Origin: Alectoria sarmentosa
Taxonomy: Eukaryota; Ascomycota; Lecanoromycetes; Lecanorales; Parmeliaceae
NCBI GenBank assembly: GCA_009733775.1
Contig: WOGZ01000530.1
Location: forward strand, 1 to 16,820
Direction of reading: 5' to 3'
DNA: 16,820 nucleotides
The notes under the pieces are model-generated. The model saw nothing but the letters and a program-made list of their open reading frames with translations. It made no database searches and was not told the origin of the DNA. This document shows positions 8,847 through 16,820 of the stretch, piece by piece. A program made the translations under genes and the position numbers. How positions within the stretch are numbered: position 1 is the stretch's first letter; each line of letters starts with the position of its first letter.

Positions 8847-9720
8847 ATGAAAGAATTTAATTCAATATTTGATAAAAGAATATTTGAATTTGCGATTAAC
8901 GATCTTATAAAAAACATAAATTTCGCGATTAATGAAGTTAAAATCGTCGAAATCGTTTTTAATAAATTATTTGTTTTTATTATTGCGATAAATAAATATA
9001 ATAACATCATTTTTCTTGATTACGAACATACGACGCTTTTCGTTTATTGCGTTATAAATAATTAAATCGAATTTAATTATTTTCGAATTATAAAATATAT
9101 AAATTTAAATATAAATTATTATAAAAACATTATAAATTTCGTCGAATCTTATAAGAAAAAATTAAATGAAATAAAACTTCGATAATAATAATAAATTATT
9201 TAAATTAACGATTTCGACGTTAATTTTACGAAAATTCTTTTTATATTAACGAACGTTTTTTTCGAAATTGATATTAATATTATACAATTAACGCACAAAT
9301 TCAATATAAAATTCAAAATTTATAAATTTATAATAAATATCGATAACGTTTAATATAATTTAAGGATTTTTATTATATTTTTTAATGAATTAACGATCAA
9401 CGTAATCAAGACGTTAATGAATAATCACATAAATTTTAAATTTAATAATGTTAATGAAAAATTGAAAATTGTTTAACATTAATTAATCGTTGATATCTTC
9501 GTTTTATTTGATATATTCGATAATAAATTTCAAAATAATAATGAAAATTAAAAAAAAATTATCTTCATTATTCATAAAAACATTTTTAATAACATTTTAA
9601 ACATTAAATTCAATCATTAATATCAAAAAATATAAATGAAAAAATGTAAAAAATTGATAATAATAATGAGAATAACGAAGGCGAGACTTTTATCACGATT
9701 AAAAACGAATCGAGAACATC
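8847..9720 (+). pseudogene. Unidentified decayed coding region, left arm copy
   Basis: An open stretch of 72 codons starts at the ATG at 8847 and a protein-like reading continues with stops and small frame changes to about 9720. The copy in the other arm is clearer over part of it. The open part contains KEFNSIFDKRIFEFAINDLI, then a hydrophobic segment, then FLDYEHTTLFVYCVINN. Where the two arm copies differ and each base is replaced by its pre-mutation partner, the protein becomes richer in Asp and Glu. I do not recognise a family. A copia reverse transcriptase start was considered for the first 70 residues, but the arm copy does not support it. It may be a gene carried by a transposon or a host gene caught in the duplication. 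Confidence 0.4.
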
Positions 9721-10770
9721 GATTCAAAAATTATCGCTTTAAAAAAATATCGAAATAAACGAATTTGATAATAATTCAAAAAACGATTTGAACGTTTTAA
9801 AAAAAATTAATAAATGAAACCGTTTATTTTTAACGCGTAAATCGAAAATTTCGATATCGCTTAAAACGTTAAATGATTTTTTATTAATTTTAAAATCGTT
9901 ATCGCATAACGATAATGTGAAAAAAATGAAATAAATGTTTTATTAATCTTCGTCAAAGTCGTTTAAATTTTTATTGATATTAATTAATTGTTATTATTAT
10001 GTTTCAAGATTTTATAACAATAATGAAAAATATTTATACGAAAATTAATGATAAATTTAAATAATAATATTATAATGAAATAATGTTAATGATACGAAAA
10101 ATTTGATTTTAAATTTAATAATAAAGATTAAATTCGATTAAGATTATATTAAATGTAATTATAAACGTGTAAATTTTTTTAAAAAACTCGCATTTTTTTT
10201 ATGTTATTCAATTAAAAATTCGAATTTAAAATATTTATTTCGACGATTATTATCGTGAAATTGAGATTAATCAAATTTTATAATTATGATAATAAGATAT
10301 TATCAATAATGAATAAAAAATTCGATAATAAAATCTCAATTTTTTTTTTAAAAATTTTTTGAGATCAAAATGTCAATTTTGATATATAAAATTTATTATT
10401 TTTGATTTCAAATAAACTTTTAAACGTTTAAATGATAATGAAATTAATTTTAAATTATTTCAAATGATGATTAAATTAATAATGATGTTAACATTTAATT
10501 ATTCAATTTATTTTATTAATTCGATATATCGTTCGAGATGCAAATTATCAATTTAATAAAATATCATAAAAACAAAAACGTATTTTTTTTTATTTAATGT
10601 GTTTTATGTAAAAAAGTTGATAATGTTATAAAGATTTTATTATAATTCGATCGCACGATCATAAATCGTATGCGATTTCGATTAAAAACGAATAATTTCG
10701 GTTCGCCGAAAATTAAAAGATTTTCAATCCCCAAATTTCGAATTATGATCGCTTAAAGTCAAAGACCATC
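8938..10770 (+). repeat. Left arm of a long inverted duplication
   Basis: This 1.83-kb segment is repeated in reverse complement at 11050-12890. I aligned several blocks by eye along the arms: the outer end (AAATCGTCGAAATCG), the middle (CGTTTATTGCGT, ACGATTTCGACGTTAATTTT) and the innermost 23 bases at 10748-10770 against 11050-11072. In that last block 16 of 23 bases match and six of the seven differences are transitions. The two copies therefore were once nearly identical and have mutated separately. The innermost part carries hairpins, for example TTTCGG-TTCG-CCGAAA near 10698. Confidence 0.85.
9670..10060 (+). pseudogene. Second unidentified decayed frame, left arm copy
   Basis: From about 9675 a different frame becomes readable: GETFITIKNESRTSIQKLSL, then NEFDNNSKNDLNVLKKIN, then KSKISISLKTLNDFLLILKS, and further on YYYVSRFYNNNEKYLYEN. 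The mix of charged and hydrophobic residues and the long runs between stops look like former coding sequence, on the same strand as the frame at 8847, so both may be exons or frame-shifted parts of one gene. I do not recognise the protein. A mirrored copy lies at about 11765-12150 on the minus strand. Confidence 0.35.
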
Positions 10771-11049
10771 TTGCAAATAAAAATTGTTTATTTCAAAAAA
10801 ATTAATTAAATAAAGATCTTTACAATTAATTGCCTTATTGCGATAAGCATAAAATGTTTAAAAACAATTATAATTATAATGATAAATAAATAAATCATGT
10901 TTATAACGATCGTCGAATAAACTCGAGTTTATAATCTATGAAAATATGATGTAAAACATTTAATTATATTATTTTAAGAGTGCTACGAAGAAAAGTGCGA
11001 TCTATATTACGAGCGCATGCGCCCGTGTCACGTGACCTGAATTTCGACA
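10771..11049 (-). mobile_element. Truncated MITE copy M2 at the centre of the duplication
   Basis: Relative to M1 this copy is reversed. Its outer end, reading TGTCGAAATTCAGGTCACGTG on the minus strand, is at 11049, its inverted repeat runs to about 10936, and the interior matches M1 (ACTCGAGTTTAT, CGATCGTTATAAA, ATTATAATTGTTTTTA) down to 10771. The second inverted repeat is absent. It fills the whole spacer between the two arms, with arm sequence starting immediately at each side. Confidence 0.8.
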
Positions 11050-11764
11050 AATGATTTTTGAATTTGAACGATTATAATTCGAAATTCGAGGGTTAAAAGT
11101 TTTTTAATCTTCGGCGAGTCGAAATTATCCGTTTTTAATCGAGATCGCATGCGATTTGTGATCGTGCGATCGAATTATAATAAGATTTTTATGACATTAT
11201 TAACTTTTTTATATGAAACACATTAAATAAAAAAAAGAATACGTTTTTGTTTTTATAATATTTCATTAAATTGATAATTTACATTTTTAATGATATATCG
11301 AATTAATAAAACAAATTAAATAATTGAATATTAACATTATTATCAATTTAATTATCATTTAAAATAATTTAAAATTGATTTCATTATCATTTAAACGTTT
11401 AAAAGCTTATTTAAAATCAAAAATAATAAATTTTATATATTAAAATTAACGTTTTGATTTCAAAAATCCTTTGAAAAAAAAATTGAGATTTTATTATCGA
11501 ATTTTTTATTCATTATTGATAACATTTTATTATTATAATTATAAAATTTAATTAATTTCAATTTCACGATAATAATCGTCGAAACGAATATTTTAAATTC
11601 GAATTTTTAATTAAATAATATAAAAAGAGTGCGAATTTTTCAAAAAGATTTACACGTTTATAATTATATTCAATATAATCTTAATCGAATTTAATTTTTA
11701 TTATTAAATTTAAAATCAAATTCTTTATATTATTAATATTATTTTATTATAATATTATTATTCA

Positions 11765-12150
11765 AATTTATTATCAATTTTCGCATAAACATTTTTCGTT
11801 ACTATTATAAAATCTTAAAACACAACGATAATAATTAATTAATATCGATAAAGATTTAAACGACTTTGACGAGAATTAATAAAATATTTTTTTTATTTTT
11901 TTCACATTATCGTTATGCGATAACTATTTTAAAATCAACGAAAAATCATTTAACGTTTTAAATGATATTAAAATCTTTGATTTACGCGCTAAAAATAAAC
12001 GATCTCATTTATTAATTTTTTTTAAAACGTTCGAATCATTTTTTAAATCATTATTAAATTCGTTTATTTCGACATCTTTTCAAAACGATAATTTTTAAAT
12101 CAATATTTTCGATTCGTTTTTAATCGTAATAAAAGTCTCGTTTTCGTTAT
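11765..12150 (-). pseudogene. Second unidentified decayed frame, right arm copy
   Basis: This is the mirror counterpart of the left-arm frame at 9670-10060. The minus strand here is homologous to ETFITIKNESRTS and YYYVSRFYNNNEKYLYEN of the left copy with independent transitions. The same reservations apply: it looks like former coding sequence but I recognise no family. Confidence 0.3.
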
Positions 12151-12890
12151 TTTTATCATTATTATTAATTTTTTATATTTTTTCATTTATCTTTTTCGAT
12201 ATTAATAATTAAATTTAACGTTTAAAATATTATTAAAAATGTTTTTATAAATAATGAAAATAATTTCTTTTTGATTTTTATTATTATTTTGAAATTTATT
12301 ATCAAATATATCAAATGAAGCGAAAATATCAATGATTAATTAATATTAAACAATTTTTTATTTTTTATTAACATTATCAAATTTAAAACTTATATAATTA
12401 TTCGTCAACGTTTTAATTATGTTAATCGTCAATTCATTAAAAAACATAACGAGAATCTTCAAATTATGTTAAACATTATCGATGTTTATTATAAATTTAC
12501 GAGTTTTGAATTTTATATCAAATTTATACGTCAATTATATAACATTAATATCAATTTCGAAAAAAACGTTTATTAATACGAAAAGAACTTTTATAAAATT
12601 AACGTCGAAATCGTTAATTTAAACGATTTTTTATTATTGTCGAAATCTTATATTATTTAATTTTTTCTTATAAAATTCGACGAAATTTATAATATTTTTA
12701 TAATAATTTATATTTAAATTTATATGTTTTATAATTCAAATGTAATCAAATTCGATTTAATTATTCACGACGCAATAAACGAAGAGCGTCGCATATTTAT
12801 AATTAAGAAAAGTGATATCGTTATGCTCGCTCATCGCAATAATAATAACAAAAACAAATAATTCGTTAAAAACGATTTCGACGACTTTAA
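12150..12890 (-). pseudogene. Unidentified decayed coding region, right arm copy
   Basis: This is the mirror copy of the plus-strand frame that starts at 8847, lacking its first 30 codons or so. On the minus strand it includes HNDITFLNYKYATLFVYCVV, then INDFDVNFIKVLFVLINVFF, then NLKILVMFFNELTINIIKTL and LIIDIFASFDIFDNKF, in one frame for about 200 codons apart from stops. It keeps some codons lost in the left copy and the reverse. The long agreement in frame supports a real former protein. The family is unknown to me, with no transposase, polymerase or helicase signature visible. Confidence 0.4.
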
Positions 12891-13025
12891 TATGAAAATA
12901 TAATGTAGAACACTTAGTTGTATTGCTCTAAAAGTGCTACGGAAAAAAGAGCGATTTATATACGAACGCACTAATGTGCGCACGTGACCGTCAAGACTTA
13001 ACGTCACATAACCCGAATTTCAACA
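12891..13025 (+). mobile_element. MITE fragment M3 (right inverted repeat only)
   Basis: Starting TATGAAAATATAATGTAGAA and ending CCGAATTTCAACA, this is the right end of the M1-type element, in the same orientation as M1. It carries extra sequence near the tip (CACGTGACCGTCAAG...) that M1 lacks but M4 has, so M3 and M4 belong to one subfamily. No interior or left end precedes it; arm sequence abuts at 12890. Confidence 0.8.
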
Positions 13026-13033
13026 CTTTCCTT

Positions 13034-13350
13034 TATTGAAATTCGAATCACGTGACGTCAAGCCTTAACGGTCACGTGCGCACATTAATACGCTCGTATA
13101 TAAATCGCTCTTTCTTTCGTAGCACTCTTAAAACAATACAACTAAATATTTTATTTCATATTTTGACAGATTATGAGCCCGAACTTACATCGACACTGTT
13201 ATAACATAACTTACCTATTATTCATTATGATTGAGGTTATTTTTAAACATTTTTATATTTATCGCAATGAAAATGTTAATTATAAAAATCGTTACGTTTA
13301 TGCAACGCAACTTCCTTGATATAAATAATGTTCATTACAAAATAATCATT
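13034..13350 (+). mobile_element. Truncated MITE copy M4 (left inverted repeat and interior)
   Basis: The left end (TATTGAAATTCGAATCACGT) runs to about 13168, and the interior matches M1 in order (TTATGAGCCCG, TTCATTATGATT, AATTATAAAAATC, CCTTGAT-ATAAATAA). Similarity stops at about 13350, just where the right inverted repeat of M1 would begin. Together with M3 it makes a near-perfect palindrome of about 270 bp centred at 13030, with the 8 bases CTTTCCTT between the outer ends. M1 is followed by the similar CTTCCCTT. Confidence 0.8.
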
Positions 13351-13992
13351 TAAATCGAAATGATTGCGATTCGTTCGTAATGAAAGTGCGTAAAGATTAT
13401 AAAGAAGCGAGCGCAAAGAAAATAACGTTAAAAATTGACGATATTTAAAACGCTCTTTTTAATAATTAATAACGCCCTTTCGAAAGTTATAAGCGTTTTT
13501 AAAAATCAATATCGCTCTTTTGAGCGTTGAAACGTTATTAATATTCGATCGCTTTTATCAATATTCGCATTATTTTTATTTTCGTTCGAGATAAAATAAG
13601 ACGATTCGAAACATATTGCAAATAATTATGATATATCGAAATTATCAAAAGTTGCTATATAACCGTGATCACGTGATTATTAAATTTTTAAAATATGTTA
13701 ATTTCTTTATATGAGACACGTTAAAAACGATAAACGATAAATTTTCATTTTACAAATCGCTTCATTCAAAATTCGATAATAATAATCATATTTAACGATT
13801 TAATTGCGAAATATTCGCAATAAAAATCAAAAAATTAAAAACAAAAACAAAGATTAATAATTAATCAAAAAGAAATTATTTTTTATTTCGTATATTTAAT
13901 ATATTAAAGTCAAAACGCAAAGAAAAAAAACCCTTTATTTTGAAAATTAAAAAAGAAAAAATCTTTATTATAAAACGATTTAATGATAATAA
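13351..13992. other. AT-rich DNA without a recognisable gene
   Basis: No reading frame can be assigned. There is a short perfect hairpin CGCTC-TTTT-GAGCG at 13513-13526, with related CGCTCTTT and CGCCCTTT motifs around 13452 and 13475, and an isolated GTGATCACGTGAT near 13665 that echoes the MITE tips but lacks the rest of the element. Confidence 0.5.
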
Positions 13993-14370
13993 TGTTGCAC
14001 CCGAGCGCTTTAAGCGAGCGAAATAAAATTATTAATCTCGCTTTCGATCTCGAAGCCCTATCGTTTTTCTTTTAAAACCTTTTAATCATTAAAACGATTA
14101 ATATGATTCGAATAACGTATTTTTTACGAATTCGCTGCGACTTATAAAATTAAATAATTTCTTTTCAAAATAATATTCTTATATTTTTATATTTTTTTCA
14201 AAATCCATTAAATTTATCGTCTTTTTAAACATCGTTAAATATTTTTTTAATTGCGAGATAAAGATTTTTCGCAAGCGAAAATTCAAATTATATCGAATTA
14301 ATCTCAAAACTTAATGAAACTTTTTTTATATTCTCAAAATCTTATAAACTTTTGAACATCTTTTAAATAA

Positions 14371-14404
14371 TGATAACGATAACGATAACGATAATAATAA
14401 TGAC
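14371..14404. repeat. (GATAAC)n microsatellite
   Basis: GATAAC occurs three times in tandem followed by GATAATAATAATGAC, a simple sequence of about 34 bp. Confidence 0.85.
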
Positions 14405-14559
14405 TTTATTTTAAATTCCTACGCTAATTTTATTTTTATTTCGAGATAATTAATTCTCGAATTATTATCAAAGTTTATTATTAATAAAAAGCTTTTCGAT
14501 TTTAGAGCGCGCCCTATTTTTTCAACGTCGCTTATTTTAATCATTTTTAAAAGCTCTAT

Positions 14560-14567
14560 TATATAAG
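14560..14567 (+). promoter_or_regulatory. TATA box candidate ahead of copia-2 gag
   Basis: TATATAAG followed by GCCTCATC stands out from the AT background by its GC-containing flanks (AAGCTCTAT before it). It lies about 190 bp upstream of the gag ATG at 14753, which suits a retrotransposon promoter. In DNA this AT-rich a TATA-like word alone is weak evidence. Confidence 0.3.
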
Positions 14568-14752
14568 CCTCATCATTTTCAAACCTTATTTTATTATAAA
14601 TCATTTTTTCGAGTATAAATTCAAGCGAAAACTCAAGCTTAAACTTTAAAAACTCTTAAATTCTAAAATTCAAATTAATTCCTTTTAACATCATATTCGA
14701 ACATCTCGAAATCAAATTTTCGATCTTTTTAAGTTAATTTAAAAAAATTGAA

Positions 14753-15760
14753 ATGTTTATAAAAATTATCAATCACATGAAATAAAAACGTTAAATGTAA
14801 GACTTTTTAAATTTGATTGAATTGTGATATTAAATCGAAATCAATATGATCATATTTATCGAAAGTCTTATTATTAAGATAAGAGACGTTTCGAATAATC
14901 ATTTAATCGTCGAAACAAAGTTTGTTATTATTAAGATAAACATCTCAATTTGAATCGAAGCGTATAACAAAATTTATACGATGATAAAAATCCGCTGCGA
15001 AGATAATTCTCGAAATAAAATCGAATATTATATTAATATCTTTGATGTTTAAGAAAAATTCGAACAATATAAATTTCGAAATTTTGATATTTTCAATTTT
15101 ATCATTTTTAAATTAAAATCTTTTATTTTGATCATTTGCGAAAATAAATCGTAAAAATATATTAATATCTTTATAAACGTTATTCGAAAATTCAAAAATC
15201 AACTCGATCGAGCGATTTTTCTTTTTAATGAAAATTTAAAAATTTATTATTTTTATAAAAGATTGAGTTCGCAATATAATGCGTATCGCGAAAATTATAT
15301 TTAAATTTATAACGTTTATAATAAAGATCGTGAGATCAAATAAACGTTAAATTATGCGATAATTCGATTTTTCAATATCGTTATTAATTTATTCGATTTT
15401 ATTTCGAAAACGTATACGCTTATTATCATTATTAACGATTTTTTTAAACATATTCAATAATTCGTGTTTATTTTTGTTATTATTAAAGATGTCGTCGAGC
15501 ATCGCATTCAAGCGAGCGCGAATTTAAATAATTTTCGCATTTATATTCAAATTTATAAATATTATATTCATTATAAAAAAAATTAACATGATATTAATAA
15601 ATGCGATTCACGCAATAAACTCTTAAACGAAAATAATATAAATAAAGAAAATCGCGAAAATCGCGATGATCATAATAATTATAATAATTATAATCGTGAT
15701 AATTATAAAGAATATAATCGAAAAAAAAAAAATTCGAGTTCAAATCAATTAAAAAGTTAA
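14753..15760 (+). pseudogene. gag: Ty1/copia gag with CCHC zinc knuckle (copia-2), decayed
   Basis: One frame is readable from an ATG at 14753 to a TAA at 15758-15760, about 335 codons, the usual size of a copia gag. Between 14981 and 15757 I count six internal stops, all TAA, and no frameshift. Blocks include EAYNKIYTMIKIRCEDNSRN, YYFYKRLSSQYNAYRENYI and HRIQASANLNNFRIYIQIYK. A zinc knuckle follows: residues at 15563, 15572, 15587 and 15602 have the exact C-x2-C-x4-H-x4-C spacing, with the first two Cys now Tyr (TGT to TAT) and His and the last Cys kept. The tail is rich in Asn, Arg and Asp with repeated RENRDDHNNYNNYNRDNY. In live elements gag forms the particle and the knuckle binds the RNA. 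Confidence 0.75.
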
Positions 15761-15779
15761 AAAAATAATTTAATAATGT

Positions 15780-16350
15780 TAATGTAGTTATAATAATTAT
15801 TCAATCAAAAATCGCTCGCTGCTTTATCATTTATATTGCTTTTATTGTTTTTATCATTTTTAAAACGATTTTCGAATTTATCGTAAGTTTTAACGCTTTA
15901 AATAAAAAGATTTATAAGATTATTAAGTTCAAAATTATCGATAAAGCGTAAATTATTGTTTTATTCATTATAATAATAATGTCTTCTTTTTAATTTCGAA
16001 ATTGTGTATATATTCAACACATAATTCACATTTTTTCGATCTTCAAAATTTTTGAATCTTTTCAATTTTTACGTTTTATGAATAATTTTATTAATAATCA
16101 TATAATTATTAACTTCGAAAGCATCGAATTTAAATGTAAAATGAATAATATTAAGCGCATTTTAACATTTCGAGACGTTTAATTCGTGTTTAATTGCGAT
16201 TTTAATCTCATTTTTAAAGGGTAATTAAAAGAATAAATTTTTTTATTAATTTTTGTTTTCGACGATATTGTCGTCGAAAAGCAACATTTCTTTTTTAAAT
16301 GTATTTAAAATCGTTTATATGCATTCGATATTTGAGAAAAAAAAAATTTA
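15780..16350 (+). pseudogene. pol: copia-2 protease region, start of pol, decayed
   Basis: This frame is shifted -1 from gag and contains a copia-type protease. After a linker the sequence around 15991-16020 fits the catalytic motif with a lost Trp (TAA at 15991), Asn in place of the catalytic Asp (16000-16002), and His kept five residues on (QHI). It continues SIFKIFESF, FESIEFKCKMNNIKRILTF, RDV, FVFNCDFNLIFKG and FVFDDIVVEK, matching the family's order GxG-strand, LKDVLYVPxLxFNLIS and the following strands. At least six stops break it, nearly all TAA. The reading fades after LYAFDI near 16337 and no integrase follows in the window. It is distinct in sequence from copia-1, so it is a different family. 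Confidence 0.7.
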
Positions 16351-16607
16351 ATCTTAATAATTATTAATAAAAAGATTTTCGTTTATAATGAATTCTCAAT
16401 TGAATCTATTTTTGATAATTAGAAATTTTAGTCTTTATTGAAATTTCAAATCGATAAAGTAATTCTTCGCATGTGACACGCATATTATAATTATTTAAAC
16501 GTTTAAAATTTTAAAAAGTTGATTAAAATATGTGTTAAAATGAATTTTTTTATTTCACTTTTTGACGATGCTTGCGAATCATACTAAGTTGACCGTCACA
16601 CAAGTTT
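16351..16607. other. Transition from mutated to less mutated DNA
   Basis: No gene is visible. Up to about 16440 the composition is that of the mutated copia-2 element. From about 16560 the sequence contains CTA, GACC and CACAC words like normal genomic DNA. The edge of the retrotransposon or of the mutated block probably lies between these points. Confidence 0.4.
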
Positions 16608-16651
16608 AACATCCGACATATATTCGATGATCATCCGATGTTTATTCGATG
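16608..16651. repeat. Four tandem 11-bp repeats (CCGATG / TTCGATG type)
   Basis: Units AACATCCGACA, TATATTCGATG, ATCATCCGATG and TTTATTCGATG follow each other exactly every 11 bases in DNA of near-normal composition. Confidence 0.7.
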
Positions 16652-16714
16652 GTGGTTTTCCATCAGATATACGATGGTTGAAAAGCCGCTGTACATCTTT
16701 AGAAGGTTTTCAAA

Positions 16715-16746
16715 CGGCTGTTCAGCGGCTGTTCAGCGGCTATCAG
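16715..16746. repeat. Three tandem 11-bp repeats (CGGCTGTTCAG)
   Basis: Two exact copies of CGGCTGTTCAG and a third, shortened CGGCTATCAG follow each other. They lie in the same less mutated block as the 11-bp array at 16608, and an 11-bp spacing can be partly followed between the two. Confidence 0.75.
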
Positions 16747-16820
16747 ATCTTCGTTAAACGGTTACCATTTAGGAAGGAGCATCACATACCCATCGCATTC
16801 GCATTTTCATGATCATGTCC

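Larger units (their letters stand above)
11050..12890 (-). repeat. Right arm of the long inverted duplication
   Basis: This is the reverse-complement partner of 8938-10770, of nearly equal length, so few indels have accumulated. The match runs right up to M2 on one side and to M3 on the other. On the left side of the window the corresponding sequence continues beyond the arm (8847-8937), so this arm has lost about 90 bp or more of the unit where M3 now begins. Confidence 0.85.
13993..14690 (+). repeat. Possible 5' LTR of copia-2
   Basis: The stretch begins TGTTGCACCCGAGCG, less mutated than its surroundings, and ends near AACATCA at about 14690, about 60 bp ahead of the copia-2 gag start. 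It contains a TATATAAG box at 14560-14567 about 130 bp before the proposed end, the layout of an LTR promoter followed by R and U5. The 3' partner is outside the window, so the limits are a guess. Confidence 0.3.

Noticed and set aside
8847..9065. Reading of this frame as the start of a copia reverse transcriptase
   Set aside because: A few residues fit the family's opening block, but the independent copy in the other arm does not agree at the key positions and the rest of the enzyme does not follow.
13998..14060. tRNA-like sequence around GCACCCGAGCGCTTTAAGCG
   Set aside because: Only one small stem forms; there is no acceptor pairing, T-loop motif or anticodon arm.
14419..14604. Open stretch of 61 codons on the minus strand
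   Set aside because: It lies in the candidate LTR upstream of copia-2 gag, shows no domain, and is explained by chance in AT-rich DNA.
16627..16812. Open stretch of 61 codons on the plus strand in the less mutated block
   Set aside because: It is made largely of 11-bp repeat units, has no domain, and no promoter or other gene context is visible.
1..16820. Mitochondrial or bacterial-symbiont genome because of the high AT content
   Set aside because: There are no rRNA, tRNA, respiratory or bacterial housekeeping genes. All readable proteins are LTR-retrotransposon types and the base changes are of the C-to-T/G-to-A kind.

Overview
This is a very AT-rich window with almost no intact gene. It looks like an AT-rich, transposon-packed compartment of a filamentous ascomycete genome that has undergone RIP (repeat-induced point mutation). 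The evidence is that decayed reading frames of recognisable fungal retrotransposons can still be read across many in-frame stops. Nearly all of those stops are TAA, as expected if Gln or Trp codons were hit by C-to-T and G-to-A change. Catalytic Asp becomes Asn, Cys becomes Tyr and Gly becomes Asn or Asp. I cannot name the species.

Layout. 1-191: 11-bp minisatellite. 192-895: AT-rich, with a possible tRNA primer-binding site at 716. 896-2880 (+): remains of a Ty3-like retrotransposon (gag, then a protease-like stretch), cut off at about 2880. 2881-3270: less mutated DNA, perhaps a solo LTR. 3240-3604 (-): a fragment resembling the N-terminal domain of Helitron proteins. 3605-4010: a complete 406-bp MITE-like element (M1) with inverted repeats of about 120 bp. 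4020-4440: short tandem and direct repeats in less mutated DNA. 5148-8634 (-): pol region of a Ty1/copia element (copia-1) in the order protease, integrase, reverse transcriptase, RNase H.

8938-12890: a long inverted duplication. Two arms of about 1.83 kb face each other around a 279-bp spacer that is itself a truncated, reversed copy of the MITE (M2). The arms carry an unidentified decayed coding region. 12891-13350: two more MITE pieces (M3, M4) joined outer end to outer end with 8 bp between them. 13351-14752: AT-rich DNA with a probable LTR-type promoter. 14753-16350 (+): gag and protease of a second, different Ty1/copia element (copia-2), with a readable CCHC zinc knuckle. 16440-16820: DNA of more normal composition with 11-bp repeats, probably outside the mutated block.

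Nothing here is likely to make a functional protein. The elements are nested or abutting insertions that decayed afterwards. The parts most worth attention are the MITE-centred inverted duplication with its unidentified gene remnant, the circularly permuted MITE junction, and the unusual sequence context of the mutations (TAG/CTA and GG/CC nearly absent while CG is kept).
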